Notes under the pieces: model-generated
Told to the model about the DNA's origin: nothing
The model's input: only the letters and a program-made list of their open reading frames with translations
Databases searched by the model: none
Shown here: one piece after another, positions 25,324 through 33,618 of the stretch
Numbering within the stretch: the first letter of the stretch is position 1
Layout: every line of letters starts with the position of its first letter
Source: Oscillospiraceae bacterium
GTDB taxonomy: Bacteria; Bacillota; Clostridia; Oscillospirales; Acutalibacteraceae
Direction of reading: 5' to 3'
DNA length: 64,000 nucleotides
Assembly: GCA_902762875.1 (NCBI GenBank)
Contig: CACWPS010000001.1
Coordinates: 1 to 64,000 of the forward strand
Position numbers and translations under genes: made by a program

Positions 25324-25432
25324 TTTCTTCTCCTTTTCTAAAGATAGCATAAATTTGTGTTTACGGCGCCTTTGAAAATCCCCAAACGGTCGGCTCTGCC
25401 GTCCGATGTGGTGCCGTGCGTGATAGCGCACT

Positions 25433-25897
25433 TTAACCCGCTTCAAATAATGACGACCGATTTCCGTCTATAATACCGTGTTTTCTGTCGTATTCTTCGA
25501 GTTTACGGATGACATTCAGCCGTGCCATTTCACACTCTGCTTTTCTAAGCTGTTCTGCATTAAAATGGTCGACTGCTTCCTGTATCGGACGGATGGTATA
25601 GAGCAAATTCCCGTTTTGCTTTTTACCGGATTTCAACGTTACTTTTGTCGGCTCGGTTGAGATAAGACACCTATCTTCAAGGCTTCGTACATATTTCATA
25701 ACAGTTTTACGGGTGAGACCTAAAGCCTCACCCATTTTTCTGTAGCTCGGATAACACTGGTAGGTGTTATGATCTTCGCAATAAATAAGATAGTTATATA
25801 TTGCGATTTCACCAACCGATAAACCGAGGCGCATTATTTCATTCGGAACCATATAAAAGTTTTTACACGGATCCCGTTTCTGTGAACCGAAAATCAT
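25433..25897 (-). CDS. Helix-turn-helix replication-type protein
   Basis: This 154-residue protein opens with NFYMVPNEIMRLGLSVGEIA and continues with YPSYRKMGEALGLTRKTVMK, a winged-helix (HTH_36-like) domain typical of RepA-N or DnaD-like initiators on small mobile elements. A helical tail with many charged residues follows. It probably supports replication of the circular form or regulates the operon. It begins next to the stop of the upstream gene. Confidence 0.6.
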   Translation of the reverse strand: MIFGSQKRDPCKNFYMVPNEIMRLGLSVGEIAIYNYLIYCEDHNTYQCYPSYRKMGEALGLTRKTVMKYVRSLEDRCLISTEPTKVTLKSGKKQNGNLLYTIRPIQEAVDHFNAEQLRKAECEMARLNVIRKLEEYDRKHGIIDGNRSSLFEAG

Positions 25898-26272
25898 TTA
25901 AGCACCCCTCCCGAAATCATACTCGACCATAAGTCCATACAATTCATCTTGGGTTAGATGCTCACGCAAAATTAACCACGCTAACAATTTTGCGCCTTTG
26001 GAATGGTATTGATTTTTGAAAAGTTCATAGGCATCTATCACGGTTCCTGATTCCAATTCATCACAAAGAATACGGCGCAAATCATTTTGATAATAAATTT
26101 TACCGAACACAATAATTTCTTCGCTGTAAGTGAGTTCGGCAAACGCCTGTATCAACATTCTGTATTCTTCAGCGTTATCATAAAGTTCACGCACCTCTTT
26201 TGTGAGGATGCGTTCTCGCAACGCTTCGAACACATCTTCTTCCTTGTACCAATAAATTAAATTTTTAGTCAT
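25898..26272 (-). CDS. Hypothetical mobilizable-element protein
   Basis: This 124-residue, largely helical acidic protein (MTKNLIYWYKEEDVFEALRE) has no motif I recognise. It overlaps the excisionase gene by eight bases and touches the replication-type gene, so it belongs to the same operon. Confidence 0.55.
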   Translation of the reverse strand: MTKNLIYWYKEEDVFEALRERILTKEVRELYDNAEEYRMLIQAFAELTYSEEIIVFGKIYYQNDLRRILCDELESGTVIDAYELFKNQYHSKGAKLLAWLILREHLTQDELYGLMVEYDFGRGA

Positions 26273-26480
26273 TGCATTTACCTCCGATCTTCTTTTTTAT
26301 CCACGCCTGAAATTCTTCCTTGGGGACTACGAACCGATTACCGATTCGTACCGCCGGGAAGTCCTTTTCGTGCATGAGTTCATAGGCTGTGGACGATGCC
26401 ACGCCAAGTGTTTTCGCTACCAAGTCTGCATTCAAAAACAGCGGTAGCTCGTCATACGATTTAAATTGCGAGTTCTTCAT
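26265..26480 (-). CDS. xis: Excisionase / AlpA-type DNA-binding protein
   Basis: This 71-residue winged-helix protein reads LFLNADLVAKTLGVASSTAY, ELMHEKDFPAVRIGNRFVVP and KEEFQAWIKKKI, the standard pattern of excisionase-family proteins. It should bend att DNA and steer the tyrosine integrase toward excision. It heads the mobilization operon on this strand, divergent from the polymerase operon. Confidence 0.8.
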   Translation of the reverse strand: MKNSQFKSYDELPLFLNADLVAKTLGVASSTAYELMHEKDFPAVRIGNRFVVPKEEFQAWIKKKIGGKCND

Positions 26481-26604
26481 TTTGCATTACCTGCTTTCTA
26501 TATTTTTTTGACTCTCTTGTTTGAAAACGTAGAGCCTGCGTTTTGTTTTCTACCGCTGTTTTTGAATTTACAGCGGAGTTTTGTCTGCAATGAGCACCTG
26601 TCAT
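26461..26604 (-). CDS. Candidate small basic ORF overlapping the xis start
   Basis: A 47-codon frame from ATG 26604 (MTGAHCRQNSAVNSKTA) runs through the leader and stops inside the xis start region. An AGGAG lies only two bases before ATG, which is poor spacing. The composition is low-complexity and polar. It may be a leader peptide coupled to xis, or chance. Confidence 0.25.
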   Translation of the reverse strand: MTGAHCRQNSAVNSKTAVENKTQALRFQTRESKKYRKQVMQNEELAI

Positions 26605-26629
26605 CACTCCTTTCTTGAATATAAAATTT

Positions 26630-26653
26630 GCCCCCACCTTAAAAAGTGGGGGC
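26630..26653. terminator. GC-rich hairpin between divergent operons
   Basis: GCCCCCAC (26630-26637) pairs with GTGGGGGC (26646-26653) across a short A-rich loop. It sits between the xis operon leader and the polymerase promoter; it could insulate them or act as a regulatory fold. Confidence 0.5.
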
Positions 26654-26663
26654 AGTATTCATA

Positions 26664-26692
26664 TTGCGTTTTATAATGTTTTGTGATATACT
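26664..26692 (+). promoter_or_regulatory. Promoter of the polymerase operon
   Basis: TTGCGT (26664-26669) and TATACT (26687-26692), 17 bp apart. The start site would fall near 26700, almost directly before the AGGTGAT ribosome binding site, so the leader is very short. Confidence 0.5.
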
Positions 26693-26715
26693 GAAAATAA
26701 ATCGAGGTGATGTAG

Positions 26716-29700
26716 GTGCAAGTTAAATATCAGATTTACAGATTATCTGCGAAAAGCATAATGGGATACGCAGAAAACAGTGGGCGTACTACTTTTGAAT
26801 ATAGATATAAGCTTTCAAGATCCCAGACCGACAAATGCAAAATATACACCGTTCAGCACGAGCAGGAAGACAATGCCTTGTTCTTTCAGATAATGTGTCA
26901 GCTGCACGGCGACGATTTTCAAACACCGACTGATAAAAAACTAATTACAGATCTTTCAAGTGTTATTTGCATCGTGGATTTTGAGGGCGTTTTCGACCGC
27001 AATTCTTCATCTCCTAAATCTTTAGAGTTGCAGAGTAAAGCAAAAAGTATGTTTGACGGTGCAGGTATCGGATTAGATTTAGGTGCAGGATACCACCGTT
27101 ACTATGCTTTCGAACGCTCGGCAAGTATGAGCCGTAAATCTCAGCTTACCTTTATCCGTGATGATTTTTATTATCCTGTTCGCCGCCGCATTATGATGGA
27201 TATGGAGCTTGGCGACTGTCAGTTATCCAAACTCTACGCTTATAACGGGTTGATGCTTTCAAGCGGTACACGTGTAGATAATATAGAGATTGATAAACCG
27301 CACCGTGTTATTGTCATTGATAACCCTGAGTATATTGAAAGAAACGTTCCTATCATAACCGTTCAAGACACAACCGGCGAAGGTAACGTTCGCAAATATG
27401 AGCGTGTGGAAAAGGTAGAGGATATAACCATTACTGCCTTTGACGGTGAAGGTCTGATTTCAAAAGAATATGCCAAGGTAATGGATAAGGCATACTGCGG
27501 TGAACATGTTCATACCTCATTTCAGATCCGTATGCCGTATGTGAAAGGTATGCTTCACAAGGTTGATTTTAAACATTTTCTTTCCTCTACAGGTGTGCAA
27601 ACCATAACCGATATTTATGGCAATAGTCATCGTATTGATGATGTGGATATTATCCTTACCAAGAGTATGTTTAAGGGATACGGTTGGCTTAAAGATTGTA
27701 ATATGACTTGGGATGATTATTGGAATGCGTTTCGCAAATATAATCACGCTTTATATATCACAAACGTCAGCCACGTTATTCCGCAGGAATATACCGACCT
27801 TAACTATCAATTCATAAGCACCCTTGCCATAACCGACGAAGAATTCCGTCCAAAAGATTTGCCTGACGGATGGGATCATTCACCTAATGATGAACGTAAT
27901 TGGCTAACGAAACGCACTGAGGTAGAATATTACAACCTTTGTTGTAATGAAGAATACCGCCTGAATTATTTTCTGAAGGCATTAAACATAAAGGGCTATG
28001 ATAAGGAAAGTCGGCTCTACCGACTCGCGCGGATTTTAGAGAAAAATCCGTTATTTATTAATGAGTCTGTATATCACGATGAACTGAAAACAAGAGCCGA
28101 GAAAATATTTGAGGATTATGCTGTCGGCACTATCCTGATTGAAGGCGATAACCGTTTCCTTTCGGGTGATTTAATAGAATTTTTATATTGGTTATTGGAC
28201 GATGACCGCAAGCAGAAATTTACACAGCGCATATTCAGCAAGGTCGCAAAGAAAACAAAATTAGAACCTTTTTCTTTTTATGCGCCGGGTTCAAAATATA
28301 ATAGCGGACAGGTTTGCACTCTTCTCCGCAATCCGCACATAGCAAGAAACGAAGAGGTACAACTCAGAGTTCATACCGAAATCAAAAAAATGGATGCACT
28401 GCGCAGTTTATATCTACATCATCTTACCGATGTTGTTATGATAGATCCTACCATTTTGGCAGCTGAGCGTTTGGGCGGCGCCGACTATGACGGTGATATG
28501 ATACGTACTATTTCCGACCCGCTTGTAAATGAATGTGTCAGTCGAAACTATGCTTCCGCCGATCTTGACCACCGCAGCAATATACCGCTATTAAAAATTC
28601 CGTCTGCCGAGTCTCAAATACAAAATACGAATGATAACATTGCGCAATATGAAACTATCCGCAACACCTTTTCTTCTCGTATCGGGCAAATTTCTAACGC
28701 TGCGCTTGACAGGAGTCTTATCGCTTATAACGAAAACTCCACCGCCGAGGAGCGTGAGCATCGCCGTAAGGAAGTGGAGACATTGGCTATTTTGACCGGT
28801 CTTGAAATCGACTCTGGCAAAAGCGGAGTAAAGCCTGACCTTTCAGAGTATTTAGGAAGCGGGCGGGCAGAAAGAAGCGTATTCTTAAAATATAAATATC
28901 TGCAAGAGAATAAGGATGTTGCGACCCCATGGTATCAACCTTCCAATAAAAAACAAATGAAAGAGCTTCTCAATACTACCGATTGGGACAGCATTACCTC
29001 TAATGTAGAGCGTATGCCGTATCTTGCAAATAAACTGAAAGATAATACCGTTCCTATAGCGAAAAAGAAAATACCCGATTCCGAACTATTTTCATTTGCA
29101 GTCCAGCCCGATTGGAAAGATACGCTCGATAGTGAAATGCTTTCTTGGATGGAAGGTCTGATTGCGGATTATAACGAAGCGCTTAACCGTATCCGCAGAA
29201 GCCGAGTTACCGTCAATAACCGAAGCCGCCAGAACGATGTCAATCGTATTCTCTACTCAATGGGAAAGGAATTAAAGTGTGATTCCGATTCGCTTTATTC
29301 TGTCTTTGCCGGTATTGATGATGAGTATATCGCTGTTGTTCGTGAGGCTATTATCAACGAAAAGTGGCATCTGATGGAGCGTGAAGAGCGTTACGATTTT
29401 GTAAAGCGACATTTTCCAAACGCTGATTTCTATCGGTACTATGATCTGCTTTGCGATTTTCGTCACGGCGGTTTCCGTCTGCTCGGCGATATTATTTGCG
29501 ATATTGACGATGAAAATAAATCCGAAAAACGCAAGGAACTTCACAAAAAAGAAGACCGTGAGGAGCTTACCGCTATGCTTAACGGTTATCTTAATAAACC
29601 ACCTGCCGAGCCATTCCGTGATGCTGTTATCCGCACATGTCTTGAAATTATTAAAAACAAAATGAAGCCGGGCGATGCTGTTAAGTATGCAGTTGCTCTC

Positions 29701-29781
29701 GGTAAGCGGAGTTTTATGTGGGACGTACTTTGCGAGTACGTGGAAGATACTGTTTTAAGGAAGGAGGAGAGCCATGCTTAA
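26716..29781 (+). CDS. Two-barrel RNA polymerase-like protein (RdRp/YonO superfamily)
   Basis: This 1021-residue protein carries the signature series of single-chain two-barrel RNA polymerases (eukaryotic RNAi-type RdRp and phage YonO). Barrel 2 has FQIRMPYVKGML (Lys277) and TKSMFKGYG (Lys320), matching the RdRp pattern of QIR..KGM and SM.KF. Then come LLRNPHIARNE (Arg538) and, about 50 residues later, the metal-binding GGADYDGDM (Asp590, Asp592, Asp594). The spacing is normal. The start is GTG 26716 with AGGTGAT upstream. It overlaps the next gene by eight bases. It is carried by a mobilizable element, divergent from xis. Whether it uses DNA or RNA template is unknown. Confidence 0.78.
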   Translation: MQVKYQIYRLSAKSIMGYAENSGRTTFEYRYKLSRSQTDKCKIYTVQHEQEDNALFFQIMCQLHGDDFQTPTDKKLITDLSSVICIVDFEGVFDRNSSSPKSLELQSKAKSMFDGAGIGLDLGAGYHRYYAFERSASMSRKSQLTFIRDDFYYPVRRRIMMDMELGDCQLSKLYAYNGLMLSSGTRVDNIEIDKPHRVIVIDNPEYIERNVPIITVQDTTGEGNVRKYERVEKVEDITITAFDGEGLISKEYAKVMDKAYCGEHVHTSFQIRMPYVKGMLHKVDFKHFLSSTGVQTITDIYGNSHRIDDVDIILTKSMFKGYGWLKDCNMTWDDYWNAFRKYNHALYITNVSHVIPQEYTDLNYQFISTLAITDEEFRPKDLPDGWDHSPNDERNWLTKRTEVEYYNLCCNEEYRLNYFLKALNIKGYDKESRLYRLARILEKNPLFINESVYHDELKTRAEKIFEDYAVGTILIEGDNRFLSGDLIEFLYWLLDDDRKQKFTQRIFSKVAKKTKLEPFSFYAPGSKYNSGQVCTLLRNPHIARNEEVQLRVHTEIKKMDALRSLYLHHLTDVVMIDPTILAAERLGGADYDGDMIRTISDPLVNECVSRNYASADLDHRSNIPLLKIPSAESQIQNTNDNIAQYETIRNTFSSRIGQISNAALDRSLIAYNENSTAEEREHRRKEVETLAILTGLEIDSGKSGVKPDLSEYLGSGRAERSVFLKYKYLQENKDVATPWYQPSNKKQMKELLNTTDWDSITSNVERMPYLANKLKDNTVPIAKKKIPDSELFSFAVQPDWKDTLDSEMLSWMEGLIADYNEALNRIRRSRVTVNNRSRQNDVNRILYSMGKELKCDSDSLYSVFAGIDDEYIAVVREAIINEKWHLMEREERYDFVKRHFPNADFYRYYDLLCDFRHGGFRLLGDIICDIDDENKSEKRKELHKKEDREELTAMLNGYLNKPPAEPFRDAVIRTCLEIIKNKMKPGDAVKYAVALGKRSFMWDVLCEYVEDTVLRKEESHA

Positions 29782-30652
29782 CGAACAGCAGGAATTTTTA
29801 TCTTATACAAGCGTTCCGGAATACACATCGAAAAACAAGCAGGACTTCTCCTATCTTGGCAGAATTGCATTTGCTACGATTCTCGATTTTGAAGGTTTAC
29901 CGCGCATACTTTCAATAATTGCACGTGGGTATATGCACGGCGGAAGCACTCCCGATATTGACCGAGCATATAGAGCGCTGTGCGCTTGGTGCAGTATTCC
30001 CAATAAAAAAGAAAATGCCACCCGTGAAAAGTGGCAATATAAAAGCGATTTTAGAGAGTTGCATGGTGAGTTTCCTGAACTCGTTACCGAGGACGGACAA
30101 GGTTGGTTTTATCGCCATGTCCACGGTATTGCGGATTATATTTTAAACAATCCCAATAAAACAAGCAAGGGTGCATATGATAATGCCATCGCTATCAAGA
30201 GTGGCTTTGATAAAAAGTGGCGCAACAAGGTGATTCAATTTCAAATCCCTATCTTTTCCGAAAAGACAAAAGGTGCATGGATTGTTCGTTTTGATGATGT
30301 AATTGCTGATGCATTAGAACTCGGCAAATTAAAGATTTACCCCGAAACATTACCGGAGAATATATCCAAAAAGTTATCTGCTGTTCCTGATGAACTACGG
30401 GATAAGGTTTCTTATCTTGTAGCCTATTATCTTGCAAATATCGATGATGAGATTGAGTGGGTGGTTCTGCCAGTCGTTTCTTTTGATGCTTACTTCGGCG
30501 GAACGACCTTCAGTAAGAAAATTTTAAGCAAGCTGCCGAAAGATATTATTATCCGTGACCGTACAAGTTACGGTGTCAGCAGATACAAGGTATCTGAAAA
30601 GTTAATATATAAGGAATTGGAACGGCGAAAAATAGCTAAGTTAAGAAAATAA
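29774..30652 (+). CDS. Unrecognised partner of the polymerase-like gene
   Basis: This 292-residue protein starts at ATG 29774 behind AAGGAGGAG inside the end of the polymerase gene, so translation is coupled. It begins MLNEQQEFLSYTSVPEYTSK. I see no membrane segment, signal or known motif. A Trp-rich middle (EKWQYKSDFRELHGEF, GWFYRHVHGIADYI) and a lysine-rich C-terminus (KELERRKIAKLRK) could bind nucleic acid. Given the overlap it likely works with the polymerase, for example as specificity or priming subunit; this is inference. Confidence 0.7.
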   Translation: MLNEQQEFLSYTSVPEYTSKNKQDFSYLGRIAFATILDFEGLPRILSIIARGYMHGGSTPDIDRAYRALCAWCSIPNKKENATREKWQYKSDFRELHGEFPELVTEDGQGWFYRHVHGIADYILNNPNKTSKGAYDNAIAIKSGFDKKWRNKVIQFQIPIFSEKTKGAWIVRFDDVIADALELGKLKIYPETLPENISKKLSAVPDELRDKVSYLVAYYLANIDDEIEWVVLPVVSFDAYFGGTTFSKKILSKLPKDIIIRDRTSYGVSRYKVSEKLIYKELERRKIAKLRK

Positions 30653-30672
30653 AATCCTTTTTTCTTTGGTTC

Positions 30673-30688
30673 ATGCGTAGTAATTTTT
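30673..30688 (+). repeat. 16-bp direct repeat, copy 1 (probable att core)
   Basis: ATGCGTAGTAATTTTT lies 20 bp after the end of the mobilizable element's last gene and recurs exactly at 42391-42406. It fits the right attachment site of the element with the tyrosine integrase and at the same time the left border of the 11.7-kb block that follows. Confidence 0.65.
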
Positions 30689-31037
30689 GCCCATCAAAAA
30701 AGAGGTTTCTATTACATTTTGGCTTTAACCACTTTTGTTAAAATTTTGATTGATTTTCACCTCAAAAACCCAGTATTTATGCGATCTGAGGTTTGTGCAA
30801 CAATTTGGTACAAACCACCTGTTTTTTGATTAAAATTTAGAGTATAAAAATCTCCTGTAATATTGCATAGGAAACGGCAAAAATTCCGCAGATTTAGCTT
30901 TGCTTTTCGGAGTGGAAACGGCTATATGACAGACTCTCCTGTGCAGAATGCCGAGGGATGCCGTACAATCAAATAGAAATACTATTATCGATGCCCACCC
31001 TTATCCGTACCAAACAAATCGCTACAAAGGCAAAACA
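30689..31037. other. Gene-free border region
   Basis: No gene is visible. An inverted repeat GGTTTGT (about 30791-30797) / ACAAACC (about 30811-30817) and further A/T-rich dyads are present, as often seen next to attachment or transfer-origin sites. I cannot assign an oriT. Confidence 0.4.
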
Positions 31038-31040
31038 CAA

Positions 31041-31077
31041 AAAATCAGTCTTGAAGTTTTATCCTCAAGACTGATTT
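31041..31077 (-). terminator. Terminator ending the minus-strand block
   Basis: AAAATCAGTCTTGA (31041-31054) pairs perfectly with TCAAGACTGATTTT (31064-31077). On the minus strand it follows the 56-residue gene and continues into a T-rich tail; it may work in both directions. Confidence 0.8.
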
Positions 31078-31079
31078 TA

Positions 31080-31250
31080 TTATTTTGCTAATTCTACTAA
31101 CGATTCAATGTTTTCATCTATCAGCTCATTTGCAGTTTCTTCGATTGTTTTATTATCGAGTACGATATCACAGCTTTTAGAATCGCGCATATTTGAAATT
31201 ATATCTGGTTTAGCTTTAGTCTTTGATGCATTACTGTCTTTATTTGCCAT
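31080..31250 (-). CDS. Small hypothetical protein (56 aa)
   Basis: ATG 31250 lies behind GAGGTGTG. The product begins MANKDSNASKTKAKPDIISN and ends in an acidic helix (ENIESLVELAK). It is soluble, with no known domain. It sits between the CAP lipoprotein gene and a strong terminator, so it is likely the last gene of that transcript. Confidence 0.55.
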   Translation of the reverse strand: MANKDSNASKTKAKPDIISNMRDSKSCDIVLDNKTIEETANELIDENIESLVELAK

Positions 31251-31309
31251 TTTTACACACCTCGACTATGATTATATTTGATTAATAAGTTATATGCAAT
31301 ATTTTTGTG

Positions 31310-32152
31310 TTATCCGCCGTAATTTTCCTCACTCATACAGATGCACACATACCATTTTCCGTTGGCTTTGGCTACGCCTACGGCAATATAGGGATACTTG
31401 GAACTACCGACATACGACCAGTGTCCCTTGCTATAATGGAAGCCTTCTGCGATACGGTATGACATGCTTTCTGCCGTGCCGAACCATTCGCCCATACCAA
31501 TGGCCTCTCGGTTGTAGCCTTGATAGTAACTGTCCTCGGCAGTGAGACCGTACAGTGTCATATCTACGAATTCGCCGTATTTTAATTCGTTACAGGCATC
31601 ACGGGAACTTGTATGGGAGAAGTTAGTTGTTAGTTCGTTTGCTCTGTACCGTGCCACCTCTGTCAGTCCGGGGAGCATCGTAGCCGCTGCATCACCCTGT
31701 GCTATGCGGTAGGCATTAACTTTTTCTATGACAAGCCTTTCAATCTCCGCAGGATCAACCTCCGGCCATTGTATGCCTACATATATTTCTTCTTCCTGTG
31801 GAGGTTCTTCGACCTTTGGCACGGTGTTTTCCGCCGCCGATGACTCGGTCGGTTTCGGAGTTGCCGTTGGCTTGGATTCTTCTACTGGCTTTGCCGTTGT
31901 TGTCGGCTCTGTGACGGTTGTGGTCGGCTCTGTTGCCTGAGTCTTGCTCTCGGTGGGGACAGGCTCTTTTTCTTTCTCTGTCGGCTCTACCGCCGTTACA
32001 GGTGGTGTTGTTTCGGTAGGTGTTTCTGTTATTATCGTTTCCGATACCGTTGTTGGCGGACTCTCCGTAGGCGGAGGCGCGGTGTTGCCACCGCATCCTA
32101 CCATACTTATGAGCATCCCACAGCAGAGAAGAAGGATAATGATTTTCTTCAT
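31310..32152 (-). CDS. CAP-domain (SCP/PR1) lipoprotein
   Basis: A 280-residue exported lipoprotein: signal peptide MKKIIILLLCCGMLISMVGC with the lipobox ending at Cys20. A long Thr/Pro/Glu-rich linker (about 25-130) spans the wall. A C-terminal CAP domain follows (VNAYRIAQGDAAATMLPGLT, FSHTSSRD, GMGEWFG, HWSYVGSSKYPYIAVGVA). CAP proteins are secreted and often surface-active; their bacterial biochemistry is poorly defined. It is coupled to the DUF6809 gene upstream (ATGA overlap). Confidence 0.85.
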   Translation of the reverse strand: MKKIIILLLCCGMLISMVGCGGNTAPPPTESPPTTVSETIITETPTETTPPVTAVEPTEKEKEPVPTESKTQATEPTTTVTEPTTTAKPVEESKPTATPKPTESSAAENTVPKVEEPPQEEEIYVGIQWPEVDPAEIERLVIEKVNAYRIAQGDAAATMLPGLTEVARYRANELTTNFSHTSSRDACNELKYGEFVDMTLYGLTAEDSYYQGYNREAIGMGEWFGTAESMSYRIAEGFHYSKGHWSYVGSSKYPYIAVGVAKANGKWYVCICMSEENYGG

Positions 32153-32433
32153 ATGTCCTCGACCTCCTCTAAACCTTGCATCACTTCCACCATGATGCGA
32201 GTGGCAAGGATAAATCCCGAACTGAACGCCTCACGCTCGGTGATGCAGGACAGCTCACTTGTGCAGTCCTTGAACTTTTCAAAGATTTCTTTCTGTTTTT
32301 CAGTTAGCCCTGCATTCAGTTCTTCCTCGTTTTTGCATATTAGCTTTACGAGCTTATCCACTCTCGTCCTTCGCTTAATATACCTTTCGTGCGGACTGAT
32401 GTTACCGTAGTATAAATCTTCAAGTGTTGTCAT
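32149..32433 (-). CDS. DUF6809-family protein
   Basis: Ninety-four residues from ATG 32433 (MTTLEDLYYGNISPHERYIK) behind AGGAGGTGC. These small helical proteins are frequent on Clostridia mobile elements and have no known function. The stop overlaps the CAP gene start. A longer upstream frame to 32568 is rejected because the strong ribosome binding site lies inside it. Confidence 0.75.
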   Translation of the reverse strand: MTTLEDLYYGNISPHERYIKRRTRVDKLVKLICKNEEELNAGLTEKQKEIFEKFKDCTSELSCITEREAFSSGFILATRIMVEVMQGLEEVEDI

Positions 32434-32549
32434 TTGTGTTGCACCTCCTTTTGCAACACAAACATATACCACAACACCTTTCACAAGTCCAGCGAAATAA
32501 ATAAAAACCGCCGAATACCTTTTTCTTAAGTAATCGACGGTTTCTATCG

Positions 32550-32750
32550 TTATTTGAAAATATCCCAAATACTAAATGATGTTTTTCGATAGATTTTATT
32601 ATATGCTGCTTTTTTAGGATTTTTAATCCATCCAGCACCTTTTTTACCATAACCGGGGATCAGTGCTTTTTTGACCGCTCTTTTTGCCCGCCCCGTAGTC
32701 CTTGCTTTTAAAGACCTTTTTAAAGAAGGTGTTCTTAATCCAAATTTCAT
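32550..32750 (-). CDS. Small basic hypothetical protein
   Basis: Sixty-six residues from ATG 32750 behind GAGGT. It is very basic, with KKALIPGYGKKGAGW followed by IKNPKKAAYNKIYRKTSF. This motif is familiar from short proteins and tails of phage and mobile-element proteins in Firmicutes; its function is unknown. The high charge suggests nucleic acid or membrane binding. Confidence 0.6.
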   Translation of the reverse strand: MKFGLRTPSLKRSLKARTTGRAKRAVKKALIPGYGKKGAGWIKNPKKAAYNKIYRKTSFSIWDIFK

Positions 32751-32798
32751 AAATAAAGTACCTCGCTTATGCACACTTACTACAAGCGCAACATTTAC

Positions 32799-33599
32799 TT
32801 AATTTTTAAAGTCGTAAGATATAATATCTATTCTACAATCACTTTTACCATAAGAAAGTTCAACAATTGGCACATAGGTTTCTACCAAAACATCTTCGGT
32901 TATTTTATAATCATTAACCATATACTGTTCGCCTTCAAGATATGTTATTGTTTGGGCAATCTTATCATCAGAAATAGAGAAATCAAGAACTTTTATTACA
33001 TCGGCAGCAACCTCAAGCATTTTTGTTCTATCGGTGGTTTCTTTTCCACCGTTAATTGAGATACTAAAGCACTCAGCAGCCGCATCGTTTGCATTTATCA
33101 TTTCAACGTAACAATCGTTTGCATAAGCAAAGAATTTTGTTCTAATATTTCCTTTTCTTATATCGCTCATTTCAAAGTCAGAATACTTATTAAACTCATT
33201 AATGAAGCGGTTTACAACATCATCACTTGCATATGTGGTTTCAACAGTGCTTGAATTATCACTCGATGCTTCGGTAGATGTGACGATATCATTATCTTTC
33301 GTCGAATTATTATCAGTAGTGCTACTGTTAGCATCATCATTACTTTGGGCGATAAAACTGCCAGCACTTGTATCTGTAGGTGTTTCTTCATCACCGTTTG
33401 AACCGCCGATGATACCGATAACGACAATAGCAATAATTACCCAAAACCACCATTTTTTATAAATTGGTTTCTTTTTCTTCGCTTCTGCAACAGGTACAGA
33501 AGGAGCAGCGTTCACAACAGGGGTTTCTGTAGTAGCAGGAGCGCCACAATTAGGGCAGAATTTCCCTTCATAAGATGTACCACAAATATTACATTTCAT
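32799..33599 (-). CDS. Zinc-ribbon membrane protein with extracytoplasmic domain
   Basis: 266 residues from the ATG at 33599 (MKCNICGTSYEGKFCPNCG), six bases after GAGGT. The order is a four-cysteine zinc ribbon, a basic KKKKPIYKKWWFW step, a membrane segment (VIIAIVVIGIIGG), a Ser/Thr/Asp-rich linker and a C-terminal domain of about 130 residues of unknown type. The first 60 residues are nearly the same as in the Ltp/PASTA protein at 34328-35290, so they share an N-terminal module by duplication. It is the last of eleven co-directional genes. Confidence 0.75.
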   Translation of the reverse strand: MKCNICGTSYEGKFCPNCGAPATTETPVVNAAPSVPVAEAKKKKPIYKKWWFWVIIAIVVIGIIGGSNGDEETPTDTSAGSFIAQSNDDANSSTTDNNSTKDNDIVTSTEASSDNSSTVETTYASDDVVNRFINEFNKYSDFEMSDIRKGNIRTKFFAYANDCYVEMINANDAAAECFSISINGGKETTDRTKMLEVAADVIKVLDFSISDDKIAQTITYLEGEQYMVNDYKITEDVLVETYVPIVELSYGKSDCRIDIISYDFKN

Positions 33600-33618
33600 A
33601 TGCATACCTCACAACCAG

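Noticed and set aside
25324-25446. Longer N-terminus for the MobC-like protein.
   Set aside because: The ribosome binding site AAAGGAGAAG lies inside the extension, directly before ATG 25323.
32420-32650. A minus-strand frame overlapping the small basic gene and the DUF6809 leader.
   Set aside because: No ribosome binding site, and it conflicts with two better-supported genes in the same stretch.
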